Below, in pieces: positions 1-7,621 of a stretch of DNA of 23,904 nucleotides. Origin of the DNA: Cymbomonas tetramitiformis (taxonomy: Eukaryota > Chlorophyta > Pyramimonadophyceae > Pyramimonadales > Pyramimonadaceae); the NCBI GenBank assembly GCA_001247695.2, contig LGRX02013713.1, forward strand, positions 1 to 23,904, in the 5' to 3' direction. Numbering within the stretch: the first letter of the stretch is position 1; each line of letters opens with the position of its first letter. The position numbers and the translations under genes are program-made. The notes beneath the pieces were generated by a model. That model did not search any database. It was given only the letters and a program-made list of their open reading frames with translations, and had not been told where the DNA came from.

Positions 1-775
1 CGGGGAGACTGACTTACACCCCCCCCCATAAGGTTGGGTAGAGCAGCCTCTTCTGTCACCCCTCGCCCTGAGGTGCCACGTCGGCAGTCACCATCTTGCA
101 GTTCCCTCCGATAATTAAACACACACAGTATTTTGTTATCTCATCTTAGCCTTCGTTTCTGCAGCGTCCGACTGTTTCCGCTGTTTGTGGCTATTACCCT
201 TCGGGTGGCTTAAGCCACCCTAACAGCGATTTAGGGTGGCTTAAGCCACCTTAACGTTTTCAATTATTACGGGAGCTATCGGCACCGGAAGCTAGATTTT
301 TTTAGCTCAAAATGACGGCGACATTGTCTTCTTTTAGACACTATGTGCACTATTAGGCGAGCCCAAGTTCCCGCTGAGCAATTTTGGGAAGTATCCAAGA
401 GGGTGCAACATTTAGTAAAATTTGAGCGATTTTCCCGGTTTTTGCATACCCATGCTACTTCAACCGAGATTTTGAGGGCCAAGATGACCTCGGATCAAAA
501 TTTTGGCAAGACACTGCAGAAAGAGCAGCTCGAGATCTTGATAACATGGGTCTCCAAATTTTGAAATCGTCTAAGAGGAAGCCCCCGGTGAGCTAATTAG
601 CTTAAGGTGGCTTAAGCCATCTTAAGGAAAATTGGGAAATACCCACCCTACTTCAACCGAGATTTTGAGGGTCAAGATGAACTCATATCAAACTTTTGAT
701 AAGACACTGCAGAAAGAGCAGCTCAAGATCTTGACGACATAGGTCTCCAAATTTTGAAAGCACCGCCGAAGAAGC
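1..775. other. Non-coding repeat-rich flank left of the gag-only element
   Basis: I see no convincing gene here. The short open frames have no recognisable domain or coding bias. The stretch holds a C-run near position 22, two close copies of a self-complementary motif around 203-250, a third imperfect copy near 606, and a two-unit tandem repeat from about 449. It is probably degraded repeat DNA into which the LTR element at 781 inserted. Confidence 0.5.
203..250. repeat. Paired palindromes GGTGGCTTAAGCCACC
   Basis: An 18-bp perfect palindrome (GGGTGGCTTAAGCCACCC) lies at 203-220, and a 16-bp perfect copy of its core at 235-250. A third, imperfect copy (last bases ATC instead of ACC) starts at 606. 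Related half-sites such as CCACCTTAAG occur again near 4048. Each can form a cruciform or be a dimer-protein site. The role is unknown. Confidence 0.7.
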
Positions 776-780
776 CCCCA
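449..780. repeat. Two-unit tandem repeat, period 193 bp
   Basis: The text around CAACCGAGATTTTGAGGG occurs at 461 and again at 654. Both copies continue through AAGACACTGCAGAAAGAGCAG and TCTCCAAATTTTGAAA, then run to a GAAGCCCCC block near 578 and 771. Scattered substitutions separate the units. The second unit is cut by the 5' LTR at 781. The GAAGAAGCCCCCATGAG block recurs beyond the element near 4026, so the element landed in this repeat. Confidence 0.75.
776..780. repeat. Left target-site duplication CCCCA
   Basis: CCCCA immediately precedes the TG of the 5' LTR and is repeated exactly at 4006-4010, immediately after the CA of the 3' LTR. A 5-bp duplication is typical of LTR-element integrase. 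Confidence 0.9.
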
Positions 781-1016
781 TGCTGGACTTTAGGTTCAGG
801 GTTATTATTATGGGCTCTGATAGCCCCTAGCCTGACCCGTCTCTGATCGGAACCGTGACTCCGCTAGTAGCTAGGATGACAGTACAGTTGTACTGTACTG
901 TCAGTCATTACTTCGTATTATCCGGGTTTCCGAGATGCATGATAAAAGCACTCGGCCGGACTGATTATGGGAGCTTAGCCAGTTTGTTTTACCCGAGCGG
1001 AACACCTGTTCTCGCA
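781..1016 (+). repeat. 5' LTR of the gag-only element
   Basis: This is a 236-bp LTR with TG...CA ends, matching 3770-4005 except for T/A in the hairpin loop region and T/C shortly after it. It contains an inverted repeat GACAGTACAGT / ACTGTACTGTC with a 3-nt loop near 879-903, which could form a hairpin in the transcript. One of the two LTR differences falls in that loop. Confidence 0.92.
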
Positions 1017-1038
1017 GGTTATGCGCGTCACCACTTCC
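1017..1038 (+). promoter_or_regulatory. Possible primer-binding site (half-tRNA type)
   Basis: GGTTATG directly abuts the 5' LTR, with no TGG as in ordinary tRNA 3'-end priming. GGTTATG is complementary to the CAUAACC of the initiator-tRNA anticodon loop, the internal site that Drosophila copia uses. The following bases (GCGCGTCACCAC) match only partly, so this is a suggestion. Confidence 0.35.
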
Positions 1039-1409
1039 CTAGTAATTCTGATGGCACAGCGCCGAGTTGTTGCCATGATTGGCTAAGTTTTGACACAGAG
1101 ATGGGGTGGGCGCCCCCTTAGACAGTAGCTTTCTCTCCGCAGTATGGCCTACTTTTGAAGTGGAGATCAGTTTTTCGGCATTTATTCGGCAGAGTATCGT
1201 CGCTGAGTATGGTTATATTTTACGTTCCGTTTGATCAGCGGGCAGGACACTCCGCGTTTTGTGGGTCGCTCCCACGATTAGCCACTCGGCTCATGACCTG
1301 CTTGATTGTGCTATTGCTTGCTGAGGCTCCTGCAGGAAATGGCCGCTGCGAGATTGTCCATTACTGTCGCACCGCTAGCCCGCAACCCCATCTCACTGTC
1401 ATTTTAAGA

Positions 1410-3587
1410 ATGGACACAACGCCTAGACCACGTACACGCGCTAGGGCGCGTAAGTTAGCGACTATTTTCGATGATGTTGGGGCACTGAATTCGGCTACCC
1501 CTACAACGCCGCATTTGGCTTCGGCTGACGAATCGGCTGCGGCTGCAACGCTCGTTCAGCGGTTACGAAAGGATTCTTTCGATGTTCAATGTGCGAAGAC
1601 AGCAGCCACTAAAGTTCTGGGAGACAAAACAGCAAAATTTCATGGGAATGAATCGTCGGCTTCGGACATTTTTTCGCAGCTGGTTTCCGAGATTCAGCAG
1701 CTTTTCACGCTGCAGTCGCAGGCACTTGCACCCCTGTTTGAGCTGTCTGCTGCCAATGTCCCTGTCATGACTGCTGCAAATGAGCTGTTGTATTCTGTGC
1801 TGTTGCTGCTGACTGCGCCAGGGTCTCCTGCCCGTAATTGGGTGGAGGCTTCTGGGGCTGATGTTCCTGCTGACGGCAAACGTGCCACCCTCGAGGTGGT
1901 GCGTATGCTCGCTGATGATTCGACTCCGTTCGAGTCTCTGACTGAGCTGCTTGACGTGAGGATTTCAGATGAAAGTGACCCCGATTCTGGCATTCGTCTT
2001 TTTAACAGTTGTCTTCGGGATGCGCAGCGTCTGCAGACGCTGCCCGAAGACGCTGTTAAAAGGCAATTCCTTTCTGCCCTGTCTGGACCGGCTTACGCCA
2101 CGCTGGTTGACTCGTTTGCTCGAGCTGACCAGCGTGCGGCTGTAAGTCTGCTCACCCTGCAGGCGCGCGTGCGCGAGCAGTACCGCTGCGGGCGGCTCTC
2201 GGGCAAGCGCACCGCGGGGCGCCCCATGTCCGTAGCATCTTGCACCACTGACACTGGCCTGGCTTCGGCCATCGAGCGGCTCAGTTCTCAGTTGGTCAAG
2301 TTGCAGCGGGATGTGGATTCCCTTAAGAAGGGTGGCTCCAAGCCACCTCATGGGAAACACGCTCCGCGCGGCTTCCACCGACCTGGAGTGCAACCGCTTG
2401 CTCATTCCGCCTCTTCGGAGGTGGCTTTTGACAAGCGGTCTGGCACCTTTGTCCCAACGTGCAGGCACGAGAAGTGCCGTGCCGTTGGGTCAAAGCATTG
2501 GCTGAGTGAGTGTCCTCACAAGGACACTCACCCGATGTCCATTTCGGCGTCCTACTGCCAAGCCGTCGAGTCTTATGACTCCGACGTGCTTGCCCTTCGT
2601 TTTCAGCGGTACTATGACGCTGGGGATGAGGGGTCCATGGAGCACTTGTGTGCTCTCGTGGGGCAACCTGAAATCTGTGAGCTGTCTGCGCATTCCTTTG
2701 CTCCAGAGCCTACGGCTCTGCAGCAGTTCAAGGATGCTGCTGCCTCTGCTGAGACTGCACCTGCTGAGCATCTTTCCATTGGCCGTATTGCATTTGCTGA
2801 GGTCAGCGGTCCGCTTGCTGGTGGTGTCGCTGAGTCGACTGCCAGCAAGCAGCTGCTGCCGAAGGCCTCTGCACCCGTGCATGGTAGGACGATTGACTTG
2901 CATGAGGCCAGCAGTGCCGCCTTCGTGCCGCCGTCTGCCTCTCTGGCTCTCGGCCCGATGGCTTCTGCTGACAATTCATTCAAAACATTCAACACTGTCC
3001 ACCCAAACTGGCTTGACATTGACCCTGAGCCTGTTGAGGTGTGTGACTCCGATGACGATGGAGAGGACTCCGGCTACCCTCCTGATGTCTGCCTGACTGA
3101 GGTTGAAAAGGGTGCACCGCCGGCGGCTGCAGCATTTCGGCGGTTCGGAGTTCCCAGAGGCTCCAGGCCATTTGGCATCGGAGAATTTGCGCTCACTCTT
3201 TTCATGGTGGCTACATTTCTGTTCAGTGCTACGGCGATGCCGACACTCGTGGTCGGCGGTGGTGTCAGGGGCCTGGTTGAGCCCGGAGCCACCTACGGCT
3301 ACGGTGCGGTTCATCCCGGTGGTGCATTACTGGATTCTTTTTGCCCGTCCGTGATTACTGCTGGTTCGTCAATGCCGCCGCGGGATGTGGAGCCGTTCTT
3401 TTCTCGATCGACCTCAGCGGCTCTGCAATTTGAAAGTCTTGCCACTCCACTCCGGGATCCGCCTGACCCACTTGGGTCTGGTGGTGTCAACACTTATGAA
3501 ACTTCATCTCAACTTACTTCGGATGTTTTCCTGCCTTGGAATCCGTCTGCTGAACTCGGCTCTGCCGACCAGCTTTACAGTGGCTAG
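1410..3587 (+). CDS. Gag-like protein of the gag-only LTR element
   Basis: From the ATG at 1410 the product is about 725 residues. The frame is open from 1155, so an earlier ATG (1209) is possible. I prefer 1410 because the protein then starts with a basic, Gag-like N terminus. The helical middle part has an LLLLTAPGSPARNWVE stretch followed by a DGKRA motif, resembling capsid regions of algal LTR elements. A zinc-knuckle-like motif sits at about residues 351-368 as C-x4-C-x6-H-x4-C. This is wider than the usual CX2CX4HX4C. Near residues 593-612 is a hydrophobic segment that could span a membrane, after an acidic stretch. There is no protease DTG/DSG motif and no pol. Its expected role is particle assembly and RNA packaging, with enzymes in trans. 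The exact Gag family is uncertain. Confidence 0.75.
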   Translation: MDTTPRPRTRARARKLATIFDDVGALNSATPTTPHLASADESAAAATLVQRLRKDSFDVQCAKTAATKVLGDKTAKFHGNESSASDIFSQLVSEIQQLFTLQSQALAPLFELSAANVPVMTAANELLYSVLLLLTAPGSPARNWVEASGADVPADGKRATLEVVRMLADDSTPFESLTELLDVRISDESDPDSGIRLFNSCLRDAQRLQTLPEDAVKRQFLSALSGPAYATLVDSFARADQRAAVSLLTLQARVREQYRCGRLSGKRTAGRPMSVASCTTDTGLASAIERLSSQLVKLQRDVDSLKKGGSKPPHGKHAPRGFHRPGVQPLAHSASSEVAFDKRSGTFVPTCRHEKCRAVGSKHWLSECPHKDTHPMSISASYCQAVESYDSDVLALRFQRYYDAGDEGSMEHLCALVGQPEICELSAHSFAPEPTALQQFKDAAASAETAPAEHLSIGRIAFAEVSGPLAGGVAESTASKQLLPKASAPVHGRTIDLHEASSAAFVPPSASLALGPMASADNSFKTFNTVHPNWLDIDPEPVEVCDSDDDGEDSGYPPDVCLTEVEKGAPPAAAAFRRFGVPRGSRPFGIGEFALTLFMVATFLFSATAMPTLVVGGGVRGLVEPGATYGYGAVHPGGALLDSFCPSVITAGSSMPPRDVEPFFSRSTSAALQFESLATPLRDPPDPLGSGGVNTYETSSQLTSDVFLPWNPSAELGSADQLYSG

Positions 3588-3769
3588 AGTCTGCTTGTTT
3601 CAATCCCTGGAGGTGTGATTAGCCTTAGCCGCAGTGGTGGGTTGTGCCGGGACAAGTCCCCGGGCACCCAGCTTAAAGTATATCTGTTTCCAGTGAATGC
3701 TGTTTGTTATCTGTTTACTTAGCTCCGCTTGCCTAGCCCTATTAGCTACGGTCACAGCTCCGGGTGGTG
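3588..3769 (+). other. 3' untranslated region of the gag-only element
   Basis: This is non-coding sequence between the gag stop codon and the 3' LTR. It ends with a short purine-rich run GGGTGGTG (3762-3769) directly before the LTR, which is the place where a polypurine tract is expected. It is a weak tract. Confidence 0.5.
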
Positions 3770-4005
3770 TGCTGGACTTTAGGTTCAGGGTTATTATTAT
3801 GGGCTCTGATAGCCCCTAGCCTGACCCGTCTCTGATCGGAACCGTGACTCCGCTAGTAGCTAGGATGACAGTACAGTAGTACTGTACTGTCAGTCATCAC
3901 TTCGTATTATCCGGGTTTCCGAGATGCATGATAAAAGCACTCGGCCGGACTGATTATGGGAGCTTAGCCAGTTTGTTTTACCCGAGCGGAACACCTGTTC
4001 TCGCA
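3770..4005 (+). repeat. 3' LTR of the gag-only element
   Basis: This is the 236-bp partner of 781-1016, with TG...CA ends and two visible differences. It is followed directly by the CCCCA duplication at 4006-4010. Confidence 0.92.
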
Positions 4006-4010
4006 CCCCA
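4006..4010. repeat. Right target-site duplication CCCCA
   Basis: This is an exact copy of 776-780, directly adjoining the 3' LTR end. Confidence 0.9.
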
Positions 4011-4677
4011 TGAGCCCTTTAAGCCGAAGAAGCCCCCATGAGCCTTAGCCACCTTAAGCTGCGGGTAATAGGAATTTGGCTTGACTAATATATGATATAT
4101 ATATATATATTAGTACTTTCATCACACAGCACGAACCTATAGATCAGTCACACAGTCAGTAGTCCCGTGTTGGCCTAGGAGTCTGTCATACATAGTGGCC
4201 TGCACCGGGACTCCCGGTCAGGGCTGCCTATAATACAGATTTCAGCACACCACCCCAGCACGGTGGGGGGGTGATTGTCTAGGAGAGTCGGATAATGTAA
4301 GATAAGTCAGGGCAGGAGCCAGCTTGACAGACCTAACTGCTAATCCAACTGTGCAATTCTGAAACACAAATTTGGAAACCCTCTAGCTAGCACAGGTGCG
4401 GAAACCTACGGGCATTGTGCACCCGCTAAACAACTGAAAAGCACCGAGCTAGCAAGCTAGAAGAGAAATTGTAGGTGTCAAAAGCAAAACCATAAACCAG
4501 AAAAATTGTTGAAGTCACCGGAGTTCCGCACACCACCATGTTGGCGTGCATCCAGAGTGAACAAGAAGTCAATCGACAACACCAAAGTAGTCAGCGGTTG
4601 CCTCACGGAAGTCCATGCCGTAGTAAGATGTGAAAAGGCCAACACCATAGTAGTGCTCCACATCAAGAGGACCGGAC
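4011..4677. other. Non-coding stretch between elements
   Basis: No gene is supported. It begins with the AAGCCGAAGAAGCCCCCATGAG block shared with the left flank of the gag-only element and has an (AT)n tract at 4088-4112. Around 4212-4234 is TCCCGGTCAGG followed by TATAAT, a combination seen again at 23383-23402. A G-run lies near 4262. It may contain an old LTR remnant, but no pair could be identified. Confidence 0.4.
4088..4112. repeat. (AT)n microsatellite
   Basis: Nearly uninterrupted alternating AT, flanked by TAATA and TTAG. Confidence 0.85.
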
Positions 4678-5247
4678 TCATGCAAAGCCATACGAGCCGT
4701 AGTAGTGAGCCATGTCAAAGCCCAAATCTGCCTGAGCAAGGTCCTGAAAGAGGTCAGGGGGCTCAGGCGGCCCAAGCGGTGGCACATTGTCAGCCACAAA
4801 GAAACCCTGAGCCGGGATCACCGATTCAACAAATCCATTCGTGGAGAAGCTTGACGGAGTCCCCCAATCGAGATCACCACCAGGCGAAGGCAATCCCGCA
4901 GCCGACTGAGCCTCGGGCACTCGGCAGCCATCCCCATGATCGAGACGCAAAGAACGAGGGAAAGGAGGAAAGGAATTCCCCACGGCCCGACCGTGGCAGG
5001 AAAGCCCCAAGGCGGCTTTCCACAACCGTAGGTCCTCTAATCGTGCACGGGTGGTCCGATTAGACGGAGGCGGACCTTGCGGCTTCAGTGTGAAGCTGCC
5101 GTCGGCAAAGTCCTCGTAGTCGTCGGTGTCGTAGCCGGTGAGATCAACCGGCGCGATGGCGGCGTGGTTGACAGTCTGAACGAACCCTGTCAGGGATATG
5201 ACCGATGACATATGTGTCATACCTGTCATACCTATCATACATGTCAT
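4678..5247 (-). other. Doubtful minus-strand ORF, 189 codons
   Basis: An open frame of 189 codons runs on the minus strand, but its first residues come from the TGTCAT-rich repeat, so the start is not credible. The body is proline-rich and acidic and matches no family I know. The C terminus contains HYYGSYGF, and a similar HYYGVGLF string appears just downstream in another frame (around 4650-4670). That fits a duplicated or frameshifted old coding sequence. It may be a decayed transposon gene fragment. I do not assign a function. Confidence 0.2.
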
Positions 5248-5303
5248 ACCATGTCATGTCATGTCATGTCATGCCATGTCATGTCATGTCATGTCATGTG
5301 TCA
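5209..5303. repeat. TGTCATACC / (TCATG)n satellite tract
   Basis: An imperfect 9-10 bp repeat (TGTCATACC, TATCATAC) grades into about a dozen ATGTC pentamers between 5241 and 5303, with one ATGCC variant. Looser GTCAT words continue to about 5395. Low-complexity frames across it explain the cysteine/histidine-rich short ORFs, which are not genes. Confidence 0.85.
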
Positions 5304-6109
5304 TAATGGCGTGCAGTCGTCGTGCATTGTCAGTACGGTCGACTATGACATGTATAGTCATGTCTGTCATCCACCTAAGGTGAGTGACATCTGTCATCGA
5401 GAGGCCAAGTATATGGCATCGAGATGGCGAAGCAAGACAAGTTCTTGAAGAACCGAAGGGTCCTGATAAGACGCGTCTTCGCTTCTAGCATGAACTGAAC
5501 AGCATGCGAGCATCAAAGGCTATATCGACCAGCCGATGCGGGAAGTTCACCCAGTAGTGCTCTCGGGTTCACAACCCGATGGTGGTAACGCATGAGATGT
5601 GTGAGGGCACTGGAAGTATATGAGGAGCATTGGGCTCAAGCAAGCACTTCTGGTCACCAGACTGCTGCACTCATAACCCACCATAATATTACTTTTGGCT
5701 GTTCGTTACTGTTCAATAGCAACCGCGTCAACATAGCGTTCGCATACAGTAATCGCCCATATTTAAGAAAACAGGGATTTTGGGCCAGCCAGCCGTACTC
5801 ATCGAGTTGGGTACCCCCCCCCCGCCAGCGTCAGCGTCATAAGAGAACTAGAAGAATAGTAAGCCATTTCCTTTCAATTAGCCAGCTAGTTTCTTAAATT
5901 TTCATTGATAAACGCTTAAAACAGCCATAATTTCAGGAAAAATCGCCCGCGGCGCCAGCACAAAGGTTGCTTATTTCGGGAATTTTCTTAGCCGAAAAAG
6001 CCAGCCAGCCGTACTCATCGAGTTGGGTACCCCCCCCCCAACGCTGGCTGCTTTCTTAACGTCGGGTTTTCTTAAAAGTGAGTGATTACTGTACCTCTCG
6101 GAGCAACAG
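5304..6109. other. Non-coding leader region before the Ty3/gypsy ORFs
   Basis: No gene is supported here. The 101-codon frame at 5592 has no protein character. The stretch contains a 39-bp direct repeat (5785 and 6001), each copy ending in a C-run. Nearby short inverted words GCCAGCG / CGCTGGC lie near 5824 and 6041. It may be the 5' untranslated part of the Ty3/gypsy element or host DNA. I could not find a 5' LTR or a TGG primer site in it. Confidence 0.4.
5785..6039. repeat. Direct repeat of 39 bp ending in a C-run (two copies)
   Basis: The sequence beginning CCAGCCAGCCGTACTCATCG and ending GGGTACCCC with a run of C occurs at 5785-5823 and 6001-6039, 216 bp apart, identical except for the C-run. 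The 5' neighbours of both copies are AT-rich (TTTAAGAAA, TTTTCTTAG) but not the same. The spacing and conservation suggest a recent duplication or copies of a short dispersed repeat. Confidence 0.75.
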
Positions 6110-6193
6110 TTGCGGGAGAAGTGGAGAAGAGCCCGTCGACGTCAAAGGCGGAGTGCTCCTTGCACAGGATACCTAGACTCCGATGAGCTCAAC

Positions 6194-7621
6194 ATGCTAC
6201 CCTCGCGGGCGATGACCAGCCCTCTTCCCGCGCCGGAGCGTCAAGTGGTCGAAGCTCGTCTTCGCAAGGAAGCCAAGTCTCCAGTGTGTACGAGCGAGGA
6301 CCTCTCAGACGACTCCCAGCACGTTGAGAAATGGCACCGACGTACCCTGAAGGTGACCGAGAGCTACCGCGTGCACTTGGAGCCAACGGGCCAACCATTG
6401 CAAGGTTGGCAATTTCGAGCTGTCCGAGGGCAAGGGACGAGCGCTCTACGCTCCAAGGTGGGCACACGGGGCTTGAGGTCCTCCATCAAGGCTCTGGAAA
6501 CGGACCTTGCACCGCCCCGTACACCTCCGCGGAGCACGAGCCCACCGCTTTGGAGAGCCGGGCATCGACGCAGCAGCCGAGGACCCACGCGGTCACCAAC
6601 GCACAGCGCGGTTACCGCCAACAAGCGAGAAGCTCGAGCTCGATCACCCTTACCCGCAGCCCTTAGCAAACTTAAAAGGCTGCAAGAATACCGACGACGA
6701 CGTCAAGACATCCAGCTTGGGCGTCGACCTCGTACGCCCTCACCTAACGACAACACGACTGTCGAGGCAACCTCAACCACACGGAGTGACCGCCCCCGAC
6801 CATGGCTGTCACCGACCCATGCAGCTCGAGCTGAAGGAGCACCAAGGAGGAGGTGGCTCAGTGGGCTGGAGAAGGTTCGCCAACGAGAGAAGCTTAAGCG
6901 GGATTATGCCAGTGGCCTCCCATATTTGGAGCGGGACTCTCCTATAGACGAAGAGCTACTGCACATCTTAGTCAAGGAACAAGCGCAAGAGGAAGTAGAA
7001 GACGGACTCCTCCAGTACGCAAGTGACTTGGCGACGAATGATATGGCGCGAGCAGCGAAGGACAAGGTCATCCAAGTGGCCTTGTACCCACCTGATTACC
7101 CACCCAGGGACCTGGTGCAGACAGCCACCACTCAAGGGCTCTTGGCCGATGCAGGCACCTACGAGTTACCATGGGACTCTGACATGGACGACCCTCTTGA
7201 CCTAGGCGACCCTCATGCCAAGGACGACCCCATCGTATGCCAGCTCAACAGCATCACTGACAGTGGGGACATGAGCCCTGGTTGGAGTGATCTCTTGGCG
7301 GCTGTATCAACATCGCGAGCGCCACCTCGACAGATCAAAAATTCCAAGGCCCCCACCTTGTTGTTGTTCTGGGCGTACGTGAACGGTCGTCGCGTAAAGG
7401 TGCTGGTGGACACTGGGTGCTCCACCAACATTATCTCGGACAAGACTGTACGCAGCATTCCCTCCCTGACGCCTCGACCTCACGAAAACCCCATGCGAGT
7501 GCGAGTAGCTGACGGCGCGTCGTACGATGTCAACACGTGCGTCCGCCCTCGACTGCAAGCAGAGACCACCAAGCAAGGGGTTGTACGTCAAGCAATTGGA
7601 GCTCAGAGTGATGCCCATTGA
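6194..7621 (+). CDS. Ty3/gypsy ORF1: basic leader plus N-terminal half of aspartic protease
   Basis: The first ATG is at 6194, though the frame is open from 6110. The N-terminal two thirds is rich in Arg, Pro and Ser and looks disordered. I do not recognise a capsid domain or a CCHC knuckle, so the Gag identity is by position only. Near the end is the retropepsin active site VDTGCS (nt 7406-7423), in a context VKVLVDTG...IIS typical of the family. The frame stops at 7621, before the second half of the protease. That half (ILG, then GPWLASH) continues in the next ORF, which overlaps this one by 95 nt and is offset by +1. The protease is thus split across two frames, which reads more like an indel than a normal gag-pol junction. 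Confidence 0.7.
   Translation: MLPSRAMTSPLPAPERQVVEARLRKEAKSPVCTSEDLSDDSQHVEKWHRRTLKVTESYRVHLEPTGQPLQGWQFRAVRGQGTSALRSKVGTRGLRSSIKALETDLAPPRTPPRSTSPPLWRAGHRRSSRGPTRSPTHSAVTANKREARARSPLPAALSKLKRLQEYRRRRQDIQLGRRPRTPSPNDNTTVEATSTTRSDRPRPWLSPTHAARAEGAPRRRWLSGLEKVRQREKLKRDYASGLPYLERDSPIDEELLHILVKEQAQEEVEDGLLQYASDLATNDMARAAKDKVIQVALYPPDYPPRDLVQTATTQGLLADAGTYELPWDSDMDDPLDLGDPHAKDDPIVCQLNSITDSGDMSPGWSDLLAAVSTSRAPPRQIKNSKAPTLLLFWAYVNGRRVKVLVDTGCSTNIISDKTVRSIPSLTPRPHENPMRVRVADGASYDVNTCVRPRLQAETTKQGVVRQAIGAQSDAH

Larger units (their letters stand above)
781..4005 (+). mobile_element. Complete non-autonomous (gag-only) LTR retrotransposon
   Basis: The element is bounded by two 236-bp direct repeats (781-1016 and 3770-4005). 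They begin TGCTGG, end CTCGCA and differ at two positions that I can see. The 5-bp sequence CCCCA flanks both outer ends. The 2.75-kb interior has one long plus-strand ORF that looks like Gag, and no protease, reverse transcriptase, RNase H or integrase. It therefore must use enzymes supplied by another element. The nearly identical LTRs and intact duplication indicate a recent insertion. The GGTTATG next to the 5' LTR and the Gag character point weakly to a Ty1/copia relationship. Family assignment is inference. Confidence 0.9.

Noticed and set aside
2506..3096. 196-codon overlapping ORF in the gag region
   Set aside because: It is the shifted-frame shadow of the gag ORF, leucine/arginine-rich with no motif, and the gag frame carries the zinc knuckle.
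5160..5400. 5' LTR of the Ty3/gypsy element, because of TGTCATAC words shared with 14180-14215
   Set aside because: Only the short word is shared; the flanking sequence and order do not match.
5212..5448. Cys/His-rich ORF resembling a zinc protein
   Set aside because: It is the translation of the (TCATG)n satellite.
5543..5590. tRNA-like CGGGTTCACAACCCG stem-loop (CAC anticodon look-alike)
   Set aside because: Only the anticodon-arm-like hairpin is present; no acceptor stem, D-arm or T-arm can be paired around it.
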